In this document: one piece after another, positions 1-10,172 of the stretch | Layout: every line of letters starts with the position of its first letter | Numbering within the stretch: the stretch's first letter is position 1 | Assembly: GCF_025024155.1 (NCBI RefSeq) | Contig: NW_026251740.1 | Location: 124,001 to 188,000, forward strand | Direction of reading: 5' to 3' | Length of the DNA stretch: 64,000 nucleotides | Source: Gamsiella multidivaricata | Lineage: Eukaryota > Mortierellomycota > Mortierellomycetes > Mortierellales > Mortierellaceae | Made by a program: the position numbers and the translations under genes | The notes under the pieces: generated by a model | Told to the model about the DNA's origin: nothing | Seen by the model: the letters and a program-made list of their open reading frames with translations, nothing else | Databases searched by the model: none

Positions 1-420
1 ATGATGCTTCTTCCCCCACTTTGACTTGTGAGGGTGCGAAGACTTGCGATGGAACCTCAGGTTCTCGCCCTGCGTAGTCGCCTCCATAGTAACGTCCTGC
101 TTGGTCACGACCTCAGCTACAGGTGCAACAACCTTCATTGGAGCAGGCTCAGAGGCAGGTGCTTGGGCAACTTTAGGGATGGCAGTCATAGTGAAAGCAA
201 CAGGCACCTGAGCCGCGATGGGGGCGACTGGGAAACCTGACAGGTCACGACGCTGCTTCTTAGCGGAGTTCTTACGGTGGTAAGAGTGTTCGGCCTTGCG
301 GTGGTGCTGGACATGACGGGGCTCCAAGCGGAAGGCTGCCTGCTGGCCGTGGCGGACATCTGCGGTGACCATGGCGCCGACGAGGGCTGAGGCCAAGAGA
401 ACAGAGAGAACGGAACGCAT
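1..420 (-). CDS. secreted His/Lys-rich protein, 3' end cut by window edge
   Basis: An open frame of 140 codons runs from an ATG at 420 to base 1 without a stop, so the C terminus lies outside the window. The protein starts with a classic signal peptide: a basic n-region (MRS), a hydrophobic core of Val, Leu and Ala, and a small-residue cleavage region near residues 18-21. The mature part is low-complexity: clusters of His, Lys and Arg (around residues 30-55, and again at the truncated end), separated by a Val/Ala/Pro-rich middle. No enzyme domain is visible. It is probably an extracellular or wall-associated protein of no known family. The start is well supported by the signal peptide, and the 5' flank is AT-rich as expected of a promoter. 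Confidence 0.6.
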   Translation of the reverse strand, partial: MRSVLSVLLASALVGAMVTADVRHGQQAAFRLEPRHVQHHRKAEHSYHRKNSAKKQRRDLSGFPVAPIAAQVPVAFTMTAIPKVAQAPASEPAPMKVVAPVAEVVTKQDVTMEATTQGENLRFHRKSSHPHKSKWGKKHH

Positions 421-1173
421 GGTGGTATATGATGATTTGGAATAGTGTATGTTGAAACTATGTTGTGTGTAGAAGAAAATGAATGGCCAGCAGATTAGGA
501 GCCGAGATTTTATATTGTTCGCGTCCTTTGGGTCGAAACAAGCGGCCATGAGTGTGTATCTATGAGGTTTGGCGGCATGCATGCATACATGCGCACATGC
601 AGGCAGCATCAGCCCGTGATTCGTGCGATACATTCGTGCAAAGAAGAAAAAAAAATGCCCTAGAAAAGACTGAAAGAGGTTGTCAAGGCGGGCGACACTG
701 GAATGTAAACCATGAGAGAGAGACAGCGCGACGGGCGGAGAAATAGATTGCTCGTCCTCTTTTCGGGGAAGATAATCAATCCATCTTCCCAATTCCCAAA
801 TGACCCGCCTTTTACCTACCCTTGGGAGCGCGTATGCACAAATGCATATTCATTCTGTACTGAGAATGTAATGCATGTAAGGACAGATTGATACTTGTTA
901 TCCTCATCCTTAAACTGTAGCGGCATTCAACACGTTTAGACAAGCAAACGATATGCCCTACCATTTTTCGATAGACCCCTTCGAGTCTAGACCGTTGCCG
1001 TTTGCGCCGGCGGCTTTGCATGTTAGATATAATTGCGTATTTTTTGTTCATGGATGATACGCCATTCCGCTGCGGCCAAAACGAGAACCCTGTGCTCCTC
1101 GTGTACTCAACCGAGCGCTGTATGCCATGGTGGTATTTTACATGTACATTTTTATTTTCCTCATTCATAGCGA
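421..1173. other. intergenic, no gene seen
   Basis: This stretch holds the promoter of the secreted-protein gene and the 3' flank of the KCH gene. It has a short run of alternating ATGC/ATAC units near 575-605. Open frames here overlap one another on opposite strands and show no recognisable domain. Confidence 0.5.
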
Positions 1174-3763
1174 TCAATAACCCCGATTGTACTGGTTTGG
1201 CCCTTGCTGGTACCGTCCACGTTGCTGATCAACATAACTTGGACCATTTACTACGCTTCCAACCACACTTCCACCGACACCCGGATTCACTCCTCCACCT
1301 AGACCAGTGGGACCTCCTGGATGTCCGCCGTATGGATTGGGTGGGCCGCGATGACCACTCATGTCAGTCAGCATGACCGTGTCAGCGTACTTGTTGCCGT
1401 TTCCGAGGCCCGCCTCTCGCGACAACGCTTGTCCGTGCTGGAGTGGATGGTTCGGCCTTCCAGGTCGAGGTCCATACCCGCCAACGACGCTTCCCTGGTT
1501 CGAGCCGCTCAAAACGGTGCTGGTGTCGGAAGGCTGTCGCCTGTGCGCCTGTGCATGTGGGTGTGGTTTGGGCGGATATTGCGAAGGTTGGTAGCCGCCA
1601 CCCGCACTATAAGCGCCCTCGCTGACCTCACTCCGATCGTCCGCAAAATCATATTGCTGATCCTGCCGCCGCATATTGCGATTGTGATAATGCTGTGCGT
1701 GGTTGTCCTGTCGCAAAGGTCTGGTATCACCATCGTCGTCCATAGTAGGAGTGTAGGGTCTAGGCGCAGGAGAATACGGCCGTGCTGGTGCCTGTGGATA
1801 CTGGCGACGGTATGGGTCGTTGGGTACGGGCATGGCCTTGCGAAGTCCTGGGGATCCCATGTATGGTGACTGTGCTGCAAGTCTAGGCGTACCACCTGGA
1901 GCAGGGGATCCTCTGCTTCCCTCCTCAAGAAGGCCGATGTTGGGAAGCGTTGGTTTCTGCAGAGGAGTGTCACCGCCCTTGCCTGACTTCTTGGCTGCTT
2001 CTTGTGAGCGCTGCTTAGCCTTCTTTTTAACGATCTCGTCGATTCTATTTATCAACAATAAGTATGCGTTAACAAAAAAATAAAAATAAAAATGCAATAT
2101 CCATTCATTCAAAAATACTACTGTGGCTTCCTGCTGACATACCTCTTATCGATCTTGTGACAACAAAACTCTTTCAAGTTACCCTGAATTTGGATAACCA
2201 AAGGGATGTATAGGCAGACCGCGACGATCATGAGGAGGACTGAGATGATCCAGAGCGTGAGCGTGAATGTTTGGAGACCCATGGTAACAAGCGTCATTGA
2301 GTCATATCCGTCATAGTTCCAAAACGCGAGGCCGTGGGTGGCCCACTCGCCACGGACGACCGTGATGAGAACGAGTCCGTTGATGACTTGCCTGGGTCCA
2401 TCCGCAAACATGAGCCGTTTCCAGCCTAAATGAATAGTTTCGGTTCAAAATGTGTTGTCAGGCGCCAATGTAATAAGACAAACTATTTCCTGCTAGCTCC
2501 AGTTCATTCCTGCGATGGTGCTCGGGTATCCTGATGTATTTATTACCTCTGAATGTGAAGAAGCAGAAGAACGCAACTTCGTCGATAGTCTTTTTCGAGT
2601 TGTGGATCCTTTCGAATAGACAAAAATGGGCGTAACTCTTGATGGCATAATATCGGTACGCAATCATGCTGGTGAACGCATAACTAATATCTCGACTTTG
2701 GATGATAGCAATGGCCTTTTTGATATCCCAGGCCAGCAAAATGAAGGACAGAATGATACAGGCAGCGAAAATCCACTAGTCAAAGCATGCAGAGCAAACA
2801 AAGACGAGGTGTGTTAGAGTGTATGGTCGAATAACTAGTGTAAGAGGCGCCATCTCAAGTCTGTCCATGACAGTATGGAGCGGGTTGTCCAGGATCCCTC
2901 ACCTTGTAAATCTCAAATGAGATCTTGATGTTCTCTATTAAAGGAAAAAGCGCCGCAGTGGTAGGTTGGTATTAGTGTTATGAGAAGGGGGAGGGGGAAC
3001 TCTTGTTCTTCCTACATGGGTTCCTGAAAATGACAAACGAGATCCTATCCTCATACCATATGTGATCTGACCGTTCTCGACACCGAGTTTCGAGACCCAG
3101 TTCTTTGAGACCAACAAGTTGACGGCCGTCCTAGCAACAGTGAAAAGAGGGGGGCGGAGAGTTGCAGAGAAGCGGTCGATGGAGGGATGGAGGGATATGG
3201 AAGCGGGGAAACAACGATGAGCAGCTTGGCCTGGTATTGGAGGCGGATACATTCCGCACTGCAGAAAAAAGCTCATATCAGTGTGCATTTAAAAAGAGAT
3301 GCAGCATCAGTGGATTACCATAAATCGGCACAGTAGATGAGGATTCCTTTGATGACGATGGCAAAGACGAGCGAGTACTTGAACTTGCGCCAGGGAGAGT
3401 TGTCGACATAGTCCTCGACATCGATAAAGTCGAACTTGTGGTCCTGGACCTTCTGCCGTCTCCAGTCAGCTAAACATCAAATTCATTCATTTAGAGGAGT
3501 GGATAAACCTCATTGGTGAGCGGAATACACGCGCGAGGAGACCCAGATAGGAAATAGGATATACGATATACGATATAGGATATTGGGATAGAACGCGGCA
3601 CAGGGACAAGAGCGTCTCTTGTAAAAAAATGGTCCGGGGATAAAAATAACTTTGCGCAACAAATTCCAAAGCCCAAAATTAGAATCCCATTGCCCTTTGG
3701 ATATTCAAATAACAAAACATAGGCAGACAACAGACAGCACACAGTCAACATACAGACAAACAT
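1174..3763 (-). CDS. fungal KCH-type plasma-membrane potassium channel with long disordered tail
   Basis: KCH1/PRM6 family: fungal potassium channel-like proteins that support K+ influx during Ca2+ and pheromone responses. Exons, 5' to 3': 3754-3763, 3319-3469, 3057-3130, 2903-2934, 2547-2775, 2143-2425, 1174-2044. Visible family blocks, in order, are DHKFDFIDVEDYVD, CADLWTAVNLL, SYAHFCLF, ADGPRQVINGL and IQGNLKEFCCHKIDKR, with several hydrophobic segments between. The match runs through every splice junction, which fixes the introns. After the family domain comes a tail of about 290 residues rich in Pro, Gly, Tyr, Gln and Arg, ending in GRYQQGPNQYNRGY, probably cytoplasmic and disordered. 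The start rests on a 10-nt first coding exon (M-F-V plus one base), whose frame joins the next exon exactly. An alternative start further upstream in the same frame cannot be excluded. Confidence 0.85.
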
Positions 3764-4080
3764 GGTTTTGGATGGGTTGCCTGTGTCATTGTTGGGCTGT
3801 AGACAAGGACAGTTCAGAAAAGTGAAAAGTACATGCTGTGCCAAGTCCAAAAGGTGTGAAATTAAATAAAGAAAAGTCGTCGATGGAGGGCTGTATGTAC
3901 TTCAGCGGGATGATCATACTATCGCCTCCAATTCTCCGAGGAAACGACGAAAGAACGCTCGCACGCCCACACAGCCCATGACAAAGAAATGAGACAGAGT
4001 TGTTTGACAATACCAGTTGTGCACTCTTCGAGCAGATTGTGCCTGGATGTGGTATCAATTGGGTGTCATTGTCGAGTATA

Positions 4081-4107
4081 AGGAGGAGGAGGAGGAGGAG
4101 GAGGAGG
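4081..4107 (+). repeat. (AGG)9 microsatellite
   Basis: Nine perfect AGG units followed by a short G run, in the upstream region of the KCH gene. Confidence 0.95.
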
Positions 4108-4478
4108 GGGGGAACAAGGTTGGATATGAAACGACGAGAACGGTAAACAGAACTTACTGGACATGCTGTGTGATATGTGTGTAACTGGAGATGTGAGATC
4201 TGTCCGCGGCTAAAGGCGGTTGGGCAAGTCCTGGGCGAATGTAAAGCGAGGGAGGGAGGAAGACTCAAATGGAGTGGGATCAGTTGTGATGGGGCGAGTG
4301 TGAATGCAAGGATTCCGAGGGAAGTGGAAGGGAAGGGAACTGATCCAGAGGCCTTGTAGGTAGGATTCAGGGCAAAAAGTGTTCTATTGCTGGGTCGTTA
4401 GATTGGGACGGGTAAATTGGTATGCAGTCGTGGGAGGGGATTCAGGGGTCCAGTCAGCAGTGATGCAAGGGATGAGAT

Positions 4479-4542
4479 GAGATGATGATGATGATGACGA
4501 TGACGATGATGATGATGATGATGGGATGGGATGATGATGATG
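4479..4542 (+). repeat. imperfect GAT/GAC trinucleotide repeat
   Basis: About 64 bp of GAT units interrupted by GAC and GGGAT steps, in the KCH upstream region. It gives artefactual Ser- and His-rich open frames on the minus strand. Confidence 0.9.
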
Positions 4543-6565
4543 GAATTGAATGCGAGGAGCGGGAAGGGAGGCGGAGGACAAAGAAAAGAGAAGAGAAAGG
4601 GCAGGAGTATCAATTGGTCTTTGTCTCTTTCGTTACTTTGCGGCCAGCCTAGCCCATCCATCGCTCTCGCACTTTCCTCCGCTTACAAAATGAAATTTGA
4701 CCAAAGCACCACAGCGTCCATGCGATGTGTGTACGTGTTTGTGTGTAACGGTGTACGGGCATGGGTGCAGCCCACCAAGGAGCGTTGTTGTAAGCAGGGC
4801 CTGTGGTCTAGTGCTAGGGGGCCAGGGTATTCTATGAGGATAGACTATAGTCTAGTCTGTCTATCGTGCAAAAGATACCTGCTCTGCCGTAAGCACGCTT
4901 CACTGAAGCAAACCAGAGGCTTGTCCCAAACCATCCCGAGTCAGCGCTCGCTGTTCCTGGTTTTACATTGCTGTGAGACAATGCGCGCGGGGCAATGGAT
5001 TTGCTGAACCATCAACAAAAAACCCCCCTACCAACAGGGTGTTCACACATCTTTACGAGAGTTACTATTCAAATCATCCTTCGCTCACTTGATATACACT
5101 TTGTGAAGGATTAGTCAACAGGTGGGTCCACAACTACAGTTCTGATCTTCATCCTCAGGAGCCATGCGGCAAGCAAGCGATACTTCACTTCATTTAAACT
5201 GTGCCCATACGATATGCGTCTCCATCCATGGCATAATCCGACGCGGCGGAGTCATCCTCACAAAGAAGTTGAAAAAACGACAACGGCACCATTAAAGAGA
5301 TTCTTTGCTGTATCCAAAGGACATTCTATGCCTTACTGGATACCACCGCCACTGCAAGGCTTCTACACGTCTAGGACATCGATATCGACCTCTGGTTTGA
5401 TTACACGGGGTGATCGATAACCTACCTGCCCATAAAATCAGGGTTGGTCATTTCTACATAACAGAGACTTCCTCCTCAAACACTCGCATCATTGAACCCT
5501 TTTTACTTCCTCAAGAGCGCCGTCCCCGTGACGGTGCCTATCCTGCCTCAGCCATAAACTACTCGGGCCTTTTTTCATGGACACCCAGTTCCCAAACGCG
5601 TACCAACTCAACTGCTGGCAGTACAGGAGGTCGCGCCAGCCTCCTTGAATGATTTCCCTTTTTTAAAAAATTCTCTTTTTGACATGAAGCAAGGACTCCT
5701 CTGCCTTTACCTTACAGGCCTCAACAGCACCATCTCCTTGCCACGCGCAGGCGCGTAGTATCCTCTGGATGTTAAAAATACCATTGAGTAATACGATCTC
5801 AAGTGTTTAGGTGGATGCACTCGAGAATACTACCCAAGGGGAGGCAAATCTTTCATTAAGCACACATATACAGCTCACACGCATACACAATAATGCGTCC
5901 ACAGCGGGTCCCCAGGAGGACCAAGGATCGTCATCGCCGTCAACCAAAGCGGACATATTTCAAGCCAATGGCGAAGTGCAGGCATCTCTGTTCTTTGTTT
6001 TGGATAGTGATTCTTTCGCGGATATATGTTTTCAATCCCTCGAGGATCAATGGCAGAGGCAAGCAGACGAGCGTTGGTCACCTTCATTTTACGCTGGGTG
6101 GACCAGGACGTTCATTAATTCACCCGCCTGGACTCCTTGGTCCTTTTAGATCCACACGATCTCCTTTTCATGCTCATCCAGTGCAGTCTCTCTCCCTTCT
6201 CCTTTATTGCCCTGATTAGTTCGACAGACGGAAAAAGAGGACCGTGGAGACGCATCTCAACAGGTTAGCAGGATAATATGCTCCCTCCCTTTTTTCACTT
6301 CTGAGTTAAAATAAGGAATTTTTATGCCTACAGTGTGCATGGTCAATGCAGAGCGCTCAATTTTACGGCTGCAGACATAGCCCTCGGACCGGATGGGATA
6401 GTCTGCATGCCTCAAAAGGGCCCACCTGGAGTCCAGGATCAAAGAAGGGAGTCGAAGAAGATGAATATCAAGAACCTTTGTTTCTCTTTTCTCGACTTGT
6501 CACTGTTTTGTTTGAAATACCATCCTTTTTCCTCCAGTCTTTGTCTCCTGCCTCCTATTGTTCTA

Positions 6566-6599
6566 CGAACAATCGAACAATCGAACAATCGAACAATCG
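6566..6599 (+). repeat. 8-bp tandem repeat (CGAACAAT)4
   Basis: Four perfect head-to-tail copies of CGAACAAT plus a partial unit, about 100 bp upstream of the 547-aa gene. Confidence 0.9.
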
Positions 6600-6701
6600 C
6601 ATAATCCGGGGCGGACCCTTCAGACAAACCACCTCTAGCAATCCCTTCATCCATACAACTCCCTCTTTCATAAGACTCCTTTATAAGTACTATCTGTCAA
6701 C

Positions 6702-8345
6702 ATGGAAAATCCTTGGTTGTCTCCATCGTGTCCGTTCTCCAATCCACCTTCTTCCCTCTGCGACCTTCTCCACGCAATCAAACAGCTGAGCATCTCCCAC
6801 AAGGCATCATCACCAAAATCAATGGAGACCTCTACAGCAGTTCATCAATTCCGACGCACTTCGACCGCCTCGCAGGCCGCCCTCGAAGACAACGTTCGCG
6901 TCCTGTGTGACATGGTCGACAGCGTTCTGAGAACTAGCGCCGAATTTTCTCCACTCCGAATCGACGTTCGACCACTCTACCCTAGAGGCACCTACATGAG
7001 TCAATGTCAAGAATCAAAGTCCTCCTTATCCGCAATGTCCCCCAAGACGTTTAGCATGGCGAAAACAGCTATCTGTCAGGTGGACGACGCTGTTGTTTCT
7101 CGACTGAGCAGAGACACTCTGCTGAATCTTTTCCCGAGTCCTCCTCAGGCACCCCTGAAGTCCAGAACAACATGTGCGACGTGTCCTACAGCGCCTCCAA
7201 CGCCAAACACACGCCCAGTCCAAGCTCCTCCGAAATATCGCTCACGGAAAGCCGGCAGGAACCGAAACTGGGTCATCACTTCTGGCCTCTTTCTGACGCC
7301 CCCTACGGTAGATGAGCAAGAATTTCACTTTGGCACTAGCCCTGGAATGTCACGCGCCAGCGACGCGACGCTTAGGTGGAGCACGATGAAACATGGTCTA
7401 GCGGCGCCAGCTCTCTATCCGCCTCGTCATCCGCTATCACCTTGCAGTCCTGTGTCAGCTTTGGAAACGCTTGTGGAGCGTCAAGACCAGGATCGAGTCG
7501 TCAACAAGCAGATGGCATCGGGATCAATTAACAAGCATCCAGCCTCCTCTCGGAAACCTTCCACGTCAGCGCCTTCCCCAGTGTCCCCTCTGGAACACCT
7601 AGACGAATTATCACAGCATCTATTGAACATTGAAACGCAGCTGCGAAGGCCTTCGTTTCTCATGAATGGCAGGATGTCCATCCTATCGACTTTGTTTACC
7701 TCAGCTTCAGAAGCGTCAGCTGTGGAGAAACACGATTCACGGGAGCGCCTGTTGGCAGAGCTTTCCTTGGCAGTCGGAAGTGTTGACATGCCCTCACCTT
7801 CTGAGGCGTCCATCTTTGTCATCGAGCCAGTTATCGACACCATTGAGCAGGCTCCCTGCGAGTCAGAAGAAGAAGAAATGGACTGGCGAGCCTGGCATGA
7901 CGCATGGAGGCGAAGGAGAATGAAGCCCGAACACGAATCACCCTCGTCTTCCACAACTTCGCTTCCTGTCCCATCTTACTCCTCCCCCAACTCTAAAAGC
8001 TGCAGCCCAAAGGATTCGACGAATAATTCCTCGGCCGGTTTCCTGAGGCGCCGAAAAGGAAAGAGTCAAGATGCCATGGGAATGCTGACGCCGAAGCCGA
8101 CATTAAAGTCGCGCAAATTCTTTTCAGTCCATTCCTCGCCCTCATCCGCTACTCCATCTGAGGGATCTTCTACAGCGTCAGCAGAGGGTGATAATATGAA
8201 GTGGGGTGATCGCTTTCAAATGCTGGTCCAAAATTTCCAGTTCACGGCTGTATTGCACTCAAAGAAGTTGATCGATATTCTGCCGAAGAGCCGATGGTCG
8301 AGACGCTCACGGGCTCGGACGTCTCCCGAACCAAACAAAAAGTAG
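6702..8345 (+). CDS. uncharacterised Ser/Pro-rich protein, 547 aa
   Basis: A single uninterrupted frame of 547 codons from ATG to TAG, the longest intronless gene in the window. I do not recognise a family. The protein is rich in Ser, Pro and Thr, with many S/T-P sites that suggest phosphoregulation. An acidic patch (ESEEEEMDWRAW) lies near residue 390. Near the C terminus, an ordered-looking segment with WGDRFQMLVQNFQF is followed by a strongly basic end (SRWSRRSRARTSPEPNKK) that could serve as a nuclear signal or lipid contact. There is no signal peptide or clear membrane segment. Long uniform codon usage and the absence of stops support a real gene. The first ATG is used; an in-frame ATG at about codon 41 is an alternative. 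It is probably a lineage-specific regulator, function unknown. Confidence 0.7.
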   Translation: MENPWLSPSCPFSNPPSSLCDLLHAIKQLSISHKASSPKSMETSTAVHQFRRTSTASQAALEDNVRVLCDMVDSVLRTSAEFSPLRIDVRPLYPRGTYMSQCQESKSSLSAMSPKTFSMAKTAICQVDDAVVSRLSRDTLLNLFPSPPQAPLKSRTTCATCPTAPPTPNTRPVQAPPKYRSRKAGRNRNWVITSGLFLTPPTVDEQEFHFGTSPGMSRASDATLRWSTMKHGLAAPALYPPRHPLSPCSPVSALETLVERQDQDRVVNKQMASGSINKHPASSRKPSTSAPSPVSPLEHLDELSQHLLNIETQLRRPSFLMNGRMSILSTLFTSASEASAVEKHDSRERLLAELSLAVGSVDMPSPSEASIFVIEPVIDTIEQAPCESEEEEMDWRAWHDAWRRRRMKPEHESPSSSTTSLPVPSYSSPNSKSCSPKDSTNNSSAGFLRRRKGKSQDAMGMLTPKPTLKSRKFFSVHSSPSSATPSEGSSTASAEGDNMKWGDRFQMLVQNFQFTAVLHSKKLIDILPKSRWSRRSRARTSPEPNKK

Positions 8346-10172
8346 GAAGGCGCGTGAAGAACTTCCCCTCTCCTCCCCCCCACCTACCTACCCACCTACC
8401 CACCCACCCAAAAAAAAAAAAAAAAAAAAAAAAGGCTGTGATGATCTCGTTTTGCTTCCCGATGGCGACTGAGCGCACCGCGCGCTCTTACTCGACTCCT
8501 CCCACTCTATTCCCTCCGACCCTTGTCACAAACGCCGTAATCATGACTGACACGAACACCGACTACTGCAACGCCTTGCATCGCCACGACACCGTTTCTA
8601 TTTCATAATGGACTATACGGCCATGACACCATTCCGAGCGACATCTTTTATTATCCATTTATAGTGTAGACCACATGTACATATCGCATTATCATAATAG
8701 TAATACTAATAATAATAATGTTAATATCCAACACATACAGCATTGTACTTGCGTTGTGGGAGCGGCATGTCTATGATGCATTGTACAAAGCGAAATCAAC
8801 AGAAGCACAACATGTTTGTTGTTGTTGTTGATGGGAAATCGCCTGTGCGTGAGATACCTGGCCGTTTGCATCAAAATACATTTCGAATCACTGTGGACAA
8901 CAAGACGAGATTATCAGCATCTCTCTCTTTCTTTTTTTTCGTGTTTGGCCTTGAGGAGATTCAATCATAAAGTGCAGTTCACTGTGCTCTTACTCCATGT
9001 CCACCGCCTGTTATTTCAGACCGCTGATTGGTCATAGGAAGCCAAGATCGTCGGGGGGCGCACTAGTGAGAACTAAGCATTGGCCAGCAATCCCCACCCG
9101 TTTCTCCTAGACTAACAGGGCCCAGGGGTTTAAACAAAGTGTGTTTCTTTGCTAGTGATTGAGACCCGATCGATAGATTTTCCAGGGATACGACCGTTGA
9201 GTGGTCGAGAATGAGGTGACAAGGGTGACCCGACAAAGAGCTTCTTTTCCTTCCTTCTTGAAAGTAAAAAAATAAAAATTGAATCTCCCCGAATAACAAT
9301 TCTTTTTTCATACTCCACCTTCTTGTTCATGTCCACAGTCCGTCCCACGATGCTTTACTTTGCGTTGCTCCTCCATGCACACAGTCTTCGCCCACAGACA
9401 GAGAGACAGCCAGGAGGCTCTTCGTAACGCAATGGTAATCGCGAAGGAGGATCATTGAGCCATTTCCTAGTGGGATGATGATATGAGCTTGCTTTCGGAG
9501 ATGACCATTGGCCCATTGCGGCTTTTTTTTCTTTTTCTTTTTCAAAAAAAAAACATATCCCCGCCATGAGTGGGACAAAGACGGAACCGGACATGCAACG
9601 CTGACACGTTCTGTATCTGAGTAAGATTGGTATAACATCTACACTTGAAATTGAATAAAGGAGTGTATAGAAAATCATAGGAAACGTCTTCAGAAGGAGA
9701 TGAGAGACACTCTATTGAACCAATGAACCAACCAACTGAGTAAAGTCCATGCAGGGCGTTTTTTTTTCTTATTCATAATTCACACTCCATCCATTCGATG
9801 GCGATCTCAGGTAGCAGAATGGTGCATGGGCAGATGGTGGGCTTGTCTTTCTTTCTTTTTTCTTTTCTTCCGCATCTTCTTTTCCTCTCCTTCTTTCTTC
9901 ATCGCTTTCTGTGTCTTCTCCTTTCTTCCTTTTTTTAATGCTGTTTTGTGCTGCAGACCCATTCCTCGGTTTGTTCTCTCGCTACTTTCCCACCCTTTCC
10001 GTATAGCTGAATCTGCATTATTTTTTTGTGAAACAAACAAACAGCGATCAGACCACCGCTGCCACCGTTGGATGCATAGTCCTGTACCTCGCATCTTTCC
10101 TTGTACCCGTCCTTGCACCCTTGTATCCTTCCTTGTACCCATTTACTGCACATTCCTTCTTTGCATAACACC
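8346..10172. other. intergenic, low-complexity tracts
   Basis: Contains the 3' flank of the 547-aa gene and the promoter of the PRM10-like gene. A C/A-rich CCTA/CCCA stretch runs directly into an A24 homopolymer (8410-8433). ATA/ATT repeats lie near 8697-8725, and a long pyrimidine tract (about 9842-9935) precedes the PRM10-like gene. No gene is supported. Confidence 0.5.
8410..8433 (+). repeat. A24 homopolymer
   Basis: Twenty-four A bases just downstream of the stop of the 547-aa gene, preceded by C-rich CCTA/CCCA units. Confidence 0.9.

Larger units (their letters stand above)
3764..6701. other. gene-poor 2.9-kb stretch between divergent genes
   Basis: This is the upstream region of both the KCH gene (minus) and the 547-aa gene (plus). 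It holds two trinucleotide repeats, an 8-bp repeat and a perfect 12-bp palindrome (AGACTATAGTCT, near 4843). Open frames at 5410-5652 and 5811-6149 (plus) have protein-like composition but no start context, splice partner or family match that I recognise. They could be exons of a lineage-specific gene. Confidence 0.4.

Noticed and set aside
5410..6219. Several plus-strand frames of 80-112 codons
   Set aside because: Composition is plausible, but they have no recognisable family, start context or in-phase splice partners. Left as unexplained intergenic sequence.
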